From positions 310,001-374,000 of the forward strand of contig NZ_JUHG01000015.1 of NCBI RefSeq assembly GCF_000799715.1: a DNA stretch of 64,000 bases, written 5' to 3'. Made by a program: the position numbers and the translations under genes. Below, in pieces: positions 51,599 to 60,538 of the stretch. Below the pieces are notes generated by a model. That model was not told where the DNA came from and did no database searches. It worked only from the letters and a program-made list of their open reading frames with translations. How positions within the stretch are numbered: the stretch's first letter is position 1; every line of letters starts with the position of its first letter. This DNA is from Martinezella rhizogenes (lineage in GTDB: Bacteria; Pseudomonadota; Alphaproteobacteria; Rhizobiales; Rhizobiaceae).

Positions 51599-52999
51599 TC
51601 ACAGGGCGGCGCCCTCGGCCGTGAGTTCGCCCATCACCTGATGCACCGCCGCCGCCGCGATTGCGACCATCTCGTCGATTTCCCCCTCGGTCATGATAAG
51701 TGGTGGAGCAAAGCCGAGAATATCGCCATGCGGCATGGCGCGCGCTATCAGGTGGCGGTCGCGTGCGGCCTTTGAGATCCGTGCCCCGACCTTCCGATCG
51801 GGATCGAAGCGGGTTTTCGATTCCCTATCGGCGACGAATTCGACGGCGGCCATCATGCCGACGCCGCGGACCTCGCCGACGATTGGAAGCTGACTGAACT
51901 CCTGTTTCAGTCGCGACAGGAGATAGGCGCCACGAACGGCCGATTTGGCCGCGAGTTGCTCGTTCTCGACAATATCGAGGACCGCATTGGCAGCCGCCGC
52001 GCCGATCGGATGGCCGGAATAGGTGTAACCGTGAGAAAAGCTGCCGACTTTTTCGGTGCCAGCCTCCATAACCTCATAGACCCGTTCACCGACGATACAG
52101 GCCGACAGCGGCACATAGGCCGACGTCAGGCCCTTTGCCACGGTTACAAGATCGGGTTCGATGCCATAGAGATGCGACCCGAAGAGTGCGCCTGTGCGAC
52201 CGAAGCCACAGATCACCTCATCGGCGATCAGCAAAACATCATATTCGCGCAACACCGCCTGAACCTTGTCCCAATAGCCCGCCGGCGGCGGTATTATGCC
52301 CCCCGTGCCCAGTACCGGCTCGGCGATAAATGCGCCGACCGTGTCAGGCCCTTCGGCCAGAATGAGAGCCTCAAGTTCCTTGGCTCGCCTTGTGGAGAAC
52401 TCCTCTTCGGTCTCGCCCTGATGAGCGCCCCAATAGTGGTGCGGCACACCGGTGCGCAGGATACCGGAGACTGGCAGATCCATATGGTCGTGATAGAAGC
52501 TCAATCCCGTCATCGAGCCGGAGACGACTGAACAGCCATGATAACCCCGCTCGCGTGAAATGATCTTCTTCTTGCGCGGCTTGCCGCGAAGGTTGTTATA
52601 GTACCAAACCAGCTTGGCCTGGGTTTCGTTGGCGTCCGAACCAGACAGACCATAGAAGACCTTCGACATGCGCCCAGGAGCCATCCTTATCAGACGGTCG
52701 GACAGAACAGCCAGTTCCTCGGTCGTGTGGGCAGCATAGGTGTGATAGTACGCGAGCTTGTAGGCTTGGCGAGCAATCGCCTCAGCGACTTCCGTTCGAC
52801 CATAGCCAACATTCACGCAATAGAGACCGGCGAAACCATCGATATATTCGCGCCCCGTCGCATCGGTGATGCGCACGCCCTTGCCCGTTTCCATTATGGT
52901 CGGGCCACCGTCCTCGCCCTGAGCGTAGTCCTTCAGGTAGGTGAACGGGTGCAGGACCGAACTGCGGTCCATCTGGCTGATTTCATCGATCGTAGGCAT
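51599..52999 (-). CDS. Class III (omega) aminotransferase, second copy
   Basis: 466 residues. YGLSGSDANETQAKLVWYYN, then IADEVICGFGRTGALFGSHL and the Schiff-base Lys in TVAKGLTSAYVPL identify it. It resembles putrescine or beta-alanine:pyruvate aminotransferases and parallels the enzyme at 24391-25770. It is first in the minus-strand group that continues with the amino-acid importer, FAD oxidase and cupin. It is divergent from the Lrp gene at 53303. Confidence 0.93.
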   Translation of the reverse strand: MPTIDEISQMDRSSVLHPFTYLKDYAQGEDGGPTIMETGKGVRITDATGREYIDGFAGLYCVNVGYGRTEVAEAIARQAYKLAYYHTYAAHTTEELAVLSDRLIRMAPGRMSKVFYGLSGSDANETQAKLVWYYNNLRGKPRKKKIISRERGYHGCSVVSGSMTGLSFYHDHMDLPVSGILRTGVPHHYWGAHQGETEEEFSTRRAKELEALILAEGPDTVGAFIAEPVLGTGGIIPPPAGYWDKVQAVLREYDVLLIADEVICGFGRTGALFGSHLYGIEPDLVTVAKGLTSAYVPLSACIVGERVYEVMEAGTEKVGSFSHGYTYSGHPIGAAAANAVLDIVENEQLAAKSAVRGAYLLSRLKQEFSQLPIVGEVRGVGMMAAVEFVADRESKTRFDPDRKVGARISKAARDRHLIARAMPHGDILGFAPPLIMTEGEIDEMVAIAAAAVHQVMGELTAEGAAL

Positions 53000-53302
53000 G
53001 ATAATATTTCCTTAACCGGCAAACTTGCCGAAGCACACGTATTTGCAGTTCCAGGAGTTGGCCGAGGATCTGTCTTGAGCACTCGCGGCCCAGCCCAAAC
53101 CCTTTCCAACCGCTAAAGGGAAGTGGTGCGCCAGGGCCATTGAAAATGACACTTGGCTCATCGCTTTCCGTCTTCCCTCTTCCTGTTCTTGATCAAACCT
53201 ATTCGCGTAGCAAAGCACGTTTGCTGCAAGATTGCTGTCGCGGCGCAGGATTTCTGCGTATATTTTCACCATGCACAGAAAATCGGCAACCGGGGCCAGA
53301 GC

Positions 53303-53773
53303 ATGGATCGAATAGACGCAAAGCTGCTCAACATCATTCAGACGAACAACCGCTTAGCGTCGGAAGAGCTGGGAGAACTTGTCGGCCTCTCGGCGACCGC
53401 GGTTCAAAGACGATTGAAAAAACTGCGGGCCGATGGGGTGATTGAGGGAGACGTGGCGATTGTCAGGCCAAAATCAGTCGGGCGGCCGGTATCCATGTTC
53501 GTGCTCGTAACGCTGGAGCGCGAACGAGCCGATATCGTCGACCGTTTCAAGCAGTCGATACGCCAGACGCCCGAGGTAATGAACGGCTATTACGTCACGG
53601 GAGACGCGGACTTCCTCTTGATCGTAACTGCCGAAAGCATGGAGGACTACGAGCAATTCACCCGGCGATTCTTTTATGAAAATAATGACATCAAAGGATT
53701 CAAGACAATGGTCATCATGGATCGGGTCAAAGCCGGCTTCTTCGTCCCAATTGATGCCGAGCGCTTCAAGTAA
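53303..53773 (+). CDS. Lrp/AsnC-family regulator (copy 2)
   Basis: 156 residues. Helix-turn-helix: DAKLLNIIQTNNRLASEELG, then LVGLSATAVQRRLKKLRADG. RAM domain follows (PVSMFVLVTLERERADIVDR and GYYVTGDADFLLIV). The frame begins at 53153, but the ATG at 53303 gives the normal Lrp length. It is divergent from the aminotransferase and probably activates that unit in response to its amino-acid substrate. Confidence 0.92.
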   Translation: MDRIDAKLLNIIQTNNRLASEELGELVGLSATAVQRRLKKLRADGVIEGDVAIVRPKSVGRPVSMFVLVTLERERADIVDRFKQSIRQTPEVMNGYYVTGDADFLLIVTAESMEDYEQFTRRFFYENNDIKGFKTMVIMDRVKAGFFVPIDAERFK

Positions 53774-54138
53774 GGCATGGTTTACCGGTGTCGCAAGAGG
53801 TGCGAATGAGTATCTGAAAACGAGGAAGGTATATTGCCCTCATGCACACGATGTTGATTTCCACTGATGGGTTGGATGCCCCTCCCACCGGTGTAAAAAA
53901 GCATTCAAGGATGACCCCATATATATATACGGCATAAGCCATTGAAATATATTCAATTTACTGGAGAAGAAAGCGGTCACACCCGGCGGCGCCCATGACC
54001 CCGTTGTTGTTCCGATTTTTCCTATAATTTCAAATTGTTGAGCGGGATCTCAACGAGGTCATTGTTCCGAGCCGGTTCACATGGATCGGGATTGGAGGGA
54101 TGGCGATCTTTGAAACGGCCGGCTATGGTGTGGCTGCC
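53774..54138. other. Intergenic, AT-richer stretch without a gene
   Basis: No supported reading frame. It contains an ATATATATAT run near 53921 and is less GC-rich than its surroundings. It adjoins the IS5-type remnant and may be foreign or decayed sequence. Confidence 0.35.
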
Positions 54139-54363
54139 CTAGTGCGGACGGATTTTAGGCTTGCGCAAGCAAGCAAGCATGTGGTTTAGGACGGCGCAGC
54201 CGATAGCGACTTCCGTCTGCTGCACGGGAAACGATCTTGCGCGCAAACGTCTTCCGATGATGGACTGGTATCGCCCGATGGCGGTCTCGACCAGCGAGCG
54301 TTTGCCGTAATCATTTGAAGCCTGCCATTTCATTCGGCCGTCTCTGCTGATTGCGCCGATCTA
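54139..54363 (-). mobile_element. IS5-family transposase C-terminal remnant
   Basis: About 75 residues matching the end of IS5-type transposases: SRDGRMKWQASNDYGKRSLV (with the conserved YGKRSLVE), then TAIGRYQSIIGRRLRARSFP and VAIGCAVLNHML. The DDE catalytic domain is missing, so it is dead. It lies 65 bp beyond the stop of the CheB/CheR/PAS gene, whose kinase end is also missing. Confidence 0.8.
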
Positions 54364-54427
54364 CAAGGGAGAGATCTCTCTCAAGCAGCTCGAAACTGAT
54401 TAGATCGTTATCGATCAGATACGACGC

Positions 54428-57400
54428 CTACTCTGAACGCGCCAATGAATTTAGCCGCTCGGAGAAACGGTGACGGAAATCATCCAAGTTGCTGCTGTCT
54501 TGGATGGCAATGTCTGTCAGTTTCTGAACCTCTGAAATCAGGTTCCCACTGCGAAGCTGCAGTTCGGCAACCAGCATCTCCTGCCGCGCCTGTAAACCTT
54601 TGAGATCTTCCACGTCCGTCGATGTGCCGAGCCATTCCAGAACTGTGCCATTGTCATCGCGAACTGGCGTCGCCCGCGTATGGAACCAGCGATACGAGCC
54701 TGTTTCAGCGTTACGGATACGATACTCGATTTCGAAGCCGCCCATTTCGATCGCGTCTTCCCAGGTCTTCTTTGCCACGTCACGGTCGTCAGGGTGAACG
54801 ACTTCGAGCCACCCCAGCCTATGGCTTTCAAGTTCTTTCTGTCCGGTGTAATTCATCCACTGCGGACCAGACCACGTGACATGTCCGCCCTCGGTGGCTC
54901 GCCAGACAAGTTGCGGTATCCCTTCTAAAAAGGCGCGTTGGCGTAATTGCGCAGTCGCCAGCGCTTCTTCCGCGTTCTTTATCGATGTGATGTCGTGGCC
55001 GATCCCGCCTAAATGGACAATCTTGCCATCGCCGTCTTTGATGGGGAAGTCGGTTGTGCGAAGCCATCGAATGCTGCCGTCTGTGGGCCGCTCGATACGG
55101 TAGTCGAACGTCACCAATTCTCCGCTCCAAACTCGGCGCAGGTTTTCCGCAGCGCCGTCCCGATCCTCTTTCACGATCCGCTCAAGCCAACCGAGCATAT
55201 TGTCACCGCGCAGCGCCGCTTCACGGTCCAGGCCAAAGATCTTTTCGAACGCCGGCGTTAGATACGACCATTGCAAGGTCTCCGCATCTCGGATCCAGAG
55301 GATGTCCTGTGACGCCTCTCCGAATTGACGGAAGCGATTCTCGCTCTCTCTGAGCGCTGCTTGCGCACGGGCTCGTTCCGAGACATCTACGAATGTAACG
55401 ACGGTCCCATCAATCCTGTCTTCCACGGTTCTGTACGGTCGAAGGCGCATGGAAAATTCCTTGCCCCGCCGGCTGGCGACCTCTCGCTCGATCGGCACCA
55501 GATCCTTCAAAACCTTTCGCGCGTCAGCATCGATATCGTCATAGTCGAGAAAGTGTGTGAAGTCCGTGATTGCGCGACCAATATCGTGCCGGGTGATATT
55601 GAAGAGCTCGGCGACCGGTGCAGTGAACATCTTGATCCTGAGGTTGGAGTCGAGAAAGAGGGTGCCGATCTCGGTCGCAGACGACAGGTTCTGAAGGTCG
55701 CTGTGCGCGGCAGATATGCTATCGAGCTTGTTTTTCAGTTCGGCGTTGACCGTGTGCAATTCCTCATTGATGGACTGCAGCTCTTCCTTCGAAGTTTCAA
55801 GCTCTTCGGCTGTGGAACGGTATTCCTCGTTCATCGACTGAAGTTCTTCGTTGGCTGCACGGAGCTCCTGGACGAGAGCCTCGTGCCCGTTTCGGCTCAT
55901 CATCAAGGCTTCTTGTGAAGCTTTCAGCTCCGCGTAAACGCGACGCACCTCATCGGGTCGGGTGTCAGAAACCTGCTCAGCCTCCTCGTTTTCGAGCACG
56001 ACACCGCCATCCAGGAAGAACACAAGCGCTTGAGGGGCTTTGTGAGTCTCGTTCGTAACCGGAGTAACCTGTAATGCGACGCGCCGTTTGCCGTGGTCGA
56101 AGGCGACAACCGTCGGAAATGTCATCGACGGCTCCCCCGATTCCAGTGCGCGCGCAAGTGCGATGCCAAGGTCCAGGCGCAACTCCGGTCTAACAACTGC
56201 CGTCAGTGACCGTGAGACCGGGCCGGCAGAATGGAGAAGGAAGCGACCGGCAGTTGGGGAGAGATGCAGGATATTCTCGTTGTCATCGACGAGCGCGCTG
56301 GCCGGCGCGTGTTGCTCCAATGACGCGACATGGAGAGCCGCAGGTAGAGCTCCCCGATCGCTGACGAGCGGAATGGGTCGAGTAGAATCTGCAAGCTGTT
56401 CTGAAGCAGCAAACTGCGGAAGGATAGGGAGCAATTGGGTGCCATTTACGCGGGCGCTGTAAATCCGCGCCTGTCGGTCTATCGGCGCAAAGAGATTGGC
56501 AGCGACATCGACTGTTTCCGCCGAGCCCAGGAACAAAAAACGCCCGGTTCGCAGGCCATAGCTGAACAGCGAGCAAATCTGGGCTTGCAGCCCGCGTTCA
56601 AGATAGATCAGCAGGTTGCGACATGTGATCAAATCGAGCCGCATAAACGGCGGCTCTTTGAGAATGCTGTGCTTAGCAAAAAGGACTGTTTCGCGAAGCT
56701 CCTTACGCACACGAAAGTGGGTCCCCTCGTCGACAAAAAACTGCGCAAGTCGTTCCTGCGAAACGTCGGCCTCGATTGCTCGCGGATAACGGCCTTCCCT
56801 GGCCACTGACAAGGCAGCTTCGTCCAGGTCTGTCGCAAAAATCTGCAGCGGTATATTTACGCCTTGCCGAGCCATTTCCTCGTGGAGCAAGATGGCGACG
56901 CTGTAGGCTTCTTCGCCTGTTGCGCAACCGACGACCCACACTCGTACGCTATCCTCGTTTGCTGCATCGTATCCACTTACCAGAGGGAATATCACCTGGC
57001 GCGCCAGTGCCGCAAAAGCATGTTCATCCCGAAAAAACATCGTTACCGATATCAGAAGGTCCGAGAAAAGGATCTTTGCTTCATCAGGGGTGGCTATCAG
57101 GTAATCGGCGTACTCCGCGAGCGTCTTGCTTCGGCTTACCTGCATCCGACGAACGACACGCCGCATCACTGTGGCGCGCTTGTAGGCGGAAAAGTCATGG
57201 CCAACACGAGAGCGCAACAATGCGACAATGCGCCGGAGATCGCTTGCGGATCCCTTTACATCGAGGGACCGAACCGCGTCCTTGCTGCCAGCCACTTCGG
57301 CGAGATGCTCGACAAGGCGTGCAATCGGTGCAACGAAATCAGCCGCTCCTGTCGCTATGGCATTCTGCGGCATGGATGGGAAGCCCGCCTCGGCGGGATC

Positions 57401-57880
57401 CTGCACCATGATAACGCCGCCCGCCTCCTTGACGGCTGTAACACCAAGCGAGCCATCGGATCCAGCTCCTGTCAGCACAATCGCGACGCCGTCGCCGCGG
57501 GCTACCGCCACAGAACGAAAAAACATATCGATAGGAGCCCGTTTGCCCCGAGGCTCAGTAAACGGTCGCGCTGCGATGCTGTCGCCCTCGATCACGAGTT
57601 CGCGGTCTGGCGGGATGACGTAGACGCAGTTTGCCATAAGCGTCGGAGTGTCTTCTATCTGGTAGACCGGCATGCGGGTGCAAACGGAAAGGATCTCTCG
57701 CAGCGCACTAGGCTCGTCTGGTGACAGATGGAGAATCACGACATAAGCCAAACCGAGATCGGGAGCGATCAGCCTGAACATGGTTTGCAGAGCTGCCACG
57801 CCGCCTGCGGACGCGCCGATCGCACAGACCGGTACGAAGTTCTGACTGCTGTTGGAGGGTTTCTCAATAAGATCCGTCAT
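54428..57880 (-). CDS. CheB-CheR-PAS signalling fusion with a truncated, His-less HWE-kinase end
   Basis: About 1150 residues. A CheB-type methylesterase domain comes first: Ser24 in GASAGG, LHLSPDEPS with the His, TGAGSDGSLG with the Asp. Next is a CheR-type methyltransferase (VVGCATGEEAYSVAILL, TCRNLLIYLE), then a PAS-like segment, a long coiled coil (about 650-720, ELRAANEELQSMNEEYRSTA) and three PAS/PAC units (about 725-1090). It ends with LVAELQLRSGNLISEVQKLT, where an HWE kinase has ELQHR: the phospho-acceptor His is Leu. It stops just after the first kinase helix (RHRFSERLNSLARSE). The ATG at 57880 follows GAGG. It likely senses a signal by PAS but cannot autophosphorylate. Confidence 0.9.
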   Translation of the reverse strand: MTDLIEKPSNSSQNFVPVCAIGASAGGVAALQTMFRLIAPDLGLAYVVILHLSPDEPSALREILSVCTRMPVYQIEDTPTLMANCVYVIPPDRELVIEGDSIAARPFTEPRGKRAPIDMFFRSVAVARGDGVAIVLTGAGSDGSLGVTAVKEAGGVIMVQDPAEAGFPSMPQNAIATGAADFVAPIARLVEHLAEVAGSKDAVRSLDVKGSASDLRRIVALLRSRVGHDFSAYKRATVMRRVVRRMQVSRSKTLAEYADYLIATPDEAKILFSDLLISVTMFFRDEHAFAALARQVIFPLVSGYDAANEDSVRVWVVGCATGEEAYSVAILLHEEMARQGVNIPLQIFATDLDEAALSVAREGRYPRAIEADVSQERLAQFFVDEGTHFRVRKELRETVLFAKHSILKEPPFMRLDLITCRNLLIYLERGLQAQICSLFSYGLRTGRFLFLGSAETVDVAANLFAPIDRQARIYSARVNGTQLLPILPQFAASEQLADSTRPIPLVSDRGALPAALHVASLEQHAPASALVDDNENILHLSPTAGRFLLHSAGPVSRSLTAVVRPELRLDLGIALARALESGEPSMTFPTVVAFDHGKRRVALQVTPVTNETHKAPQALVFFLDGGVVLENEEAEQVSDTRPDEVRRVYAELKASQEALMMSRNGHEALVQELRAANEELQSMNEEYRSTAEELETSKEELQSINEELHTVNAELKNKLDSISAAHSDLQNLSSATEIGTLFLDSNLRIKMFTAPVAELFNITRHDIGRAITDFTHFLDYDDIDADARKVLKDLVPIEREVASRRGKEFSMRLRPYRTVEDRIDGTVVTFVDVSERARAQAALRESENRFRQFGEASQDILWIRDAETLQWSYLTPAFEKIFGLDREAALRGDNMLGWLERIVKEDRDGAAENLRRVWSGELVTFDYRIERPTDGSIRWLRTTDFPIKDGDGKIVHLGGIGHDITSIKNAEEALATAQLRQRAFLEGIPQLVWRATEGGHVTWSGPQWMNYTGQKELESHRLGWLEVVHPDDRDVAKKTWEDAIEMGGFEIEYRIRNAETGSYRWFHTRATPVRDDNGTVLEWLGTSTDVEDLKGLQARQEMLVAELQLRSGNLISEVQKLTDIAIQDSSNLDDFRHRFSERLNSLARSE

Positions 57881-57964
57881 GTAGCCTCTGTCATTGTCGA
57901 CTGCCACCCTGCGCAACGGTGGCGAGCTGGCGCATCGACAATATATACTGAGGCGCGACTGAAG

Positions 57965-58282
57965 CTAGGCGGCTGACTTGGGGGGCGCGGAAATTTTGCC
58001 GATTTCTTCGAGTGTCGCCATGACTTTCAAAATGTCTTGTGATGAACAGGAATAGTAGTGGTTTTGCGCGTCTCGGCGCACGGCAACCAGGTTGGCGCCC
58101 CTGAATCTTGCAAGATGCTGAGACAAGGCAGACTGGCTAAGTCCCACCTCAGTTGCGAGTTCTGACACGCCCCACTCATCCTTGGTAATCAGATCCAGCA
58201 CTTTCAGGCGGCTGGGATTTGCGAGAAGCCAAAGCAGCTCCGCAGCTTTATCAGCATTGAACTTCATATCGTCTGTCATCAA
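57965..58282 (-). CDS. ArsR-family regulator (NolR-like)
   Basis: 105 residues. Winged helix: LLANPSRLKVLDLITKDEWG, then LATEVGLSQSALSQHLARFR and LVAVRRDAQNHYYSCSS. The DNA-reading helix GLSQSALSQHL and the RRDAQ wing closely resemble rhizobial NolR; no arsenic-type Cys motif is present at the usual place. It is encoded upstream of the CheB/CheR gene on the same strand and is divergent from the PAS protein gene. A start one codon in (58279) is equally possible. Confidence 0.88.
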   Translation of the reverse strand: MMTDDMKFNADKAAELLWLLANPSRLKVLDLITKDEWGVSELATEVGLSQSALSQHLARFRGANLVAVRRDAQNHYYSCSSQDILKVMATLEEIGKISAPPKSAA

Positions 58283-58393
58283 GCAAGCCCCTAAGAATTT
58301 GGGGTGAGAAAATGCCGCTCATCGCTGTTGATGAAAAGTAATGTTCAATACCCAATGCTTGTATTATGCTATACTATATTATTAATATGCACA

Positions 58394-59032
58394 ATGGACC
58401 TTAGAGAGGGTGTTCAATTGGAGCAGATGGAGCGAACGAAGGTTCTCACGTCGGAGATCGCCGGTCTCCTGTCGGATGTCCGGGAGAACATCAGTGTAAG
58501 TCGCAAGCTTTTGCAGGACGCGCCAAAGGTCCCCTCTACTGGGGAAAACGTCAGGCTCGTGATCCCCGAAATCGGCTTCTTTACGTGGTTTGTTGGAGGG
58601 AACCTTTATCATGGTGATAGCTTATTTGCGGCGCTCCACGGGATGGACGTAGAGGACCTGGCGGCCGGTGTGGCTGTCGAGGACTTACTAGGCCGTATTG
58701 GGAAAAGCGACCGGCCTCAGGTCGCTCACGGCCTTTTTCAAGCCATCAAAACAGGGGAACGATGCTATCTCGAGTACTCGACCTATCCTGGTGGAACCCA
58801 CCGGAAGGTGGTACTTACAGGCTGCTGTCTGAGAAATGAGCACGGCCTAGCTTCATTCTTTTGCGGCATAGTTGTCGAGAAGAAGGCTGCCCTTGTTCTT
58901 GATGGCTCAGAGCCGTTTCAAGCTTACTGCGATGCAGCCTTGTCTTTGGCAAAGGAGCGGGGAAACCTGCTCGCAGCCCGCTACCTAAAGTCGGCGCTCA
59001 ATTCAGTACCGGAGAATGCGAAACATGTGTGA
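58394..59032 (+). CDS. PAS-domain protein, hypothetical signalling protein
   Basis: About 212 residues. A PAS_3-like fold is visible (IPEIGFFTWFVGGNLYHGDS, VEDLLGRIGKSDRPQVAHGL, YLEYSTYPGGTHRKVVLTGC, then FFCGIVVEKKAAL). A preceding helix (TSEIAGLLSDVRENISVSRK) may dimerise. No kinase, GGDEF or HTH domain follows. The start is uncertain: ATG 58394 has no clear ribosome-binding site, while a TTG at 58418 has AGAGAGG upstream. It may act with the adjacent CheB/CheR/PAS protein. Confidence 0.65.
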   Translation: MDLREGVQLEQMERTKVLTSEIAGLLSDVRENISVSRKLLQDAPKVPSTGENVRLVIPEIGFFTWFVGGNLYHGDSLFAALHGMDVEDLAAGVAVEDLLGRIGKSDRPQVAHGLFQAIKTGERCYLEYSTYPGGTHRKVVLTGCCLRNEHGLASFFCGIVVEKKAALVLDGSEPFQAYCDAALSLAKERGNLLAARYLKSALNSVPENAKHV

Positions 59033-59141
59033 CGCGGCCATCGTCTACACTGGCTCTTGCTCGCCGCGATCGTTGCCTAGGGTCAGGGCCGGTGCTGTCA
59101 CATTGATTGAGCAGTAAGGAAATTGAGGTAGCAGCGCGCCC

Positions 59142-59225
59142 ATGACCGTGAGTGCACCGACCTACAAAACCACCGCTATCCGATCGAAGTCGTAGCCCGT
59201 GCTGTCTGGCTGTCAGTTTTCAAAG
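59142..59225 (+). mobile_element. IS6-family transposase 5' remnant, frameshifted
   Basis: ATG at 59142 gives MTVSAPTYK. After a frame change the sequence reads HRYPIEVVARAVWLSVF, the start of rhizobial IS6-type transposases. Only about 28 residues remain, so it is inactive. Confidence 0.6.
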
Positions 59226-59565
59226 ACGATGTCAGCGATCTGTCAAAGGCGATGACAGTGGGATCCATATCAAAATTTGCCGGGCGAACGCCTCAGGTGT
59301 CGCGTCGACCAACTTCCTCAATTGGCTACCAAAAAGCCTCCAGAGTGGAAGGCCAGATTATATACGATAGTCTCGCACTCTGTGATCTGCTGCTCCTCTC
59401 TTCGGCAGAACTGCAAGATCAAGATAGTGTCATCCACTTTTTCATTTCGGAGGGGCCCGCCCACCCCGCGAGAAAATGTTCTCGGTCAACACCATAAATA
59501 TAATTGGGTGGTACAACGCGAAATGAAAAAGTGGCGCAAATCGAGCTGAAACTCAACAGAATAAA
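59226..59565. other. Intergenic between transposase and regulator remnants, no gene seen
   Basis: Short frames exist, but none shows a recognisable domain or good start. The sequence is less GC-rich than its neighbours and probably decayed. Confidence 0.35.
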
Positions 59566-59670
59566 GAAATCGCCGGCATCCTGGGTTTTCACTCGGCGTT
59601 CCACTTTTCGACCCAGTTCCGGCAGCTAATTGGCTCCAGCCCGACGGATTTCAGGACGGTTAGACACTAG
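59566..59670 (+). pseudogene. AraC-family regulator 3' remnant
   Basis: The frame reads EIAGILGFHSAFHFSTQFRQ, then LIGSSPTDFRTVRH and stop. This is the second helix-turn-helix and end of an AraC/GlxA-type regulator; the rest is missing. It lies next to the importer at 59816-62857, which it may once have regulated. Confidence 0.65.
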
Positions 59671-59815
59671 TAGGACCTGAAGTTGGAGCCCGAATGTCGG
59701 TCATCGACCGAGCCTTTAGTAAGACAAGTGGTCTTGAAGGGAAGCGAACCGCCGATCCCATAGTCACGAAAACGTTCAGCGGCCTAATTATAATGAAATC
59801 AATACGCTTGCATGT

Positions 59816-60538
59816 TCAAAGGACTGAGCGCAAGAAATCAGCCGTCTCGGCGCGCTGCGGGCTGTCGAATATCTGCTCAGGCGTACCCAGCTCATGAATG
59901 AGCCCTTCACGGAAAAATGCCACCCGATCGGATACCTCACGCGCAAATCGCATTTCGTGCGTCACAACGATCATTGTCATGCCTTCCTGTGAGAGCATGC
60001 GCAGCGTATCCAACACCTCGCCGACCAGCTGAGGATCGAGAGCCGACGTGACTTCATCGAACAGCATGTAATCGGGAGACATTGCCAATGCCCTGGCGAT
60101 CGCCATTCTCTGCTGCTGCCCGCCAGACAGGCGCGACGGAAAGGCTTTCAGCTTTTCACCGAGCCCAACGTGCTTGAGCTGCTCAACTGCGATCGCCTCC
60201 GCCTCCGCCTTCGACTTGCCAAGGACCTTTCTGGGCGCCAGCATCACGTTCTCAAGCACCGTCAGATGCGGAAACGCATTCCATTGCTGAAAGACGATGC
60301 CTATCCGCTGGCGAAGCTGGTTGAGGTTTGTCGCCTTCGCATGGACATCAACGTTGTCGACGGTGATGCGGCCATCTTGGATCGGCTCGAGCCCATTGAT
60401 GCACATCAGCATCGTCGATTTTCCCGAGCCGGAGCCACCGATCATCGACAATACTTCGCCTTTGTTGACGGAAAGACTGACCCCTTTGAGGACATGGAGC
60501 GTGCTGAAATACTTATGGACGTTTTCGATTTCAATCAT
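59816..60538 (-). CDS. Polar amino-acid ABC transporter ATP-binding protein (HisP/GlnQ-like)
   Basis: About 240 residues. Walker A (GGSGSGKST), Q-loop (FQQWNAFPH), signature (LSGGQQQR), Walker B (YMLFDEVTSALD) and switch His (VVTHEM). The ATG at 60538 overlaps the permease stop by 4 bp; an in-frame ATG at 60550 would add four residues. It is last in its unit. It is the only stand-alone amino-acid importer ATPase in the window and might also serve the ATPase-less importer at 49216-51504. Confidence 0.94.
   Translation of the reverse strand: MIEIENVHKYFSTLHVLKGVSLSVNKGEVLSMIGGSGSGKSTMLMCINGLEPIQDGRITVDNVDVHAKATNLNQLRQRIGIVFQQWNAFPHLTVLENVMLAPRKVLGKSKAEAEAIAVEQLKHVGLGEKLKAFPSRLSGGQQQRMAIARALAMSPDYMLFDEVTSALDPQLVGEVLDTLRMLSQEGMTMIVVTHEMRFAREVSDRVAFFREGLIHELGTPEQIFDSPQRAETADFLRSVL

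Noticed and set aside
53900..53950. ATATATATAT run as a replication origin element
   Set aside because: No iterons, initiator gene or partition genes nearby; a short AT run next to decayed IS sequence is sufficient explanation.
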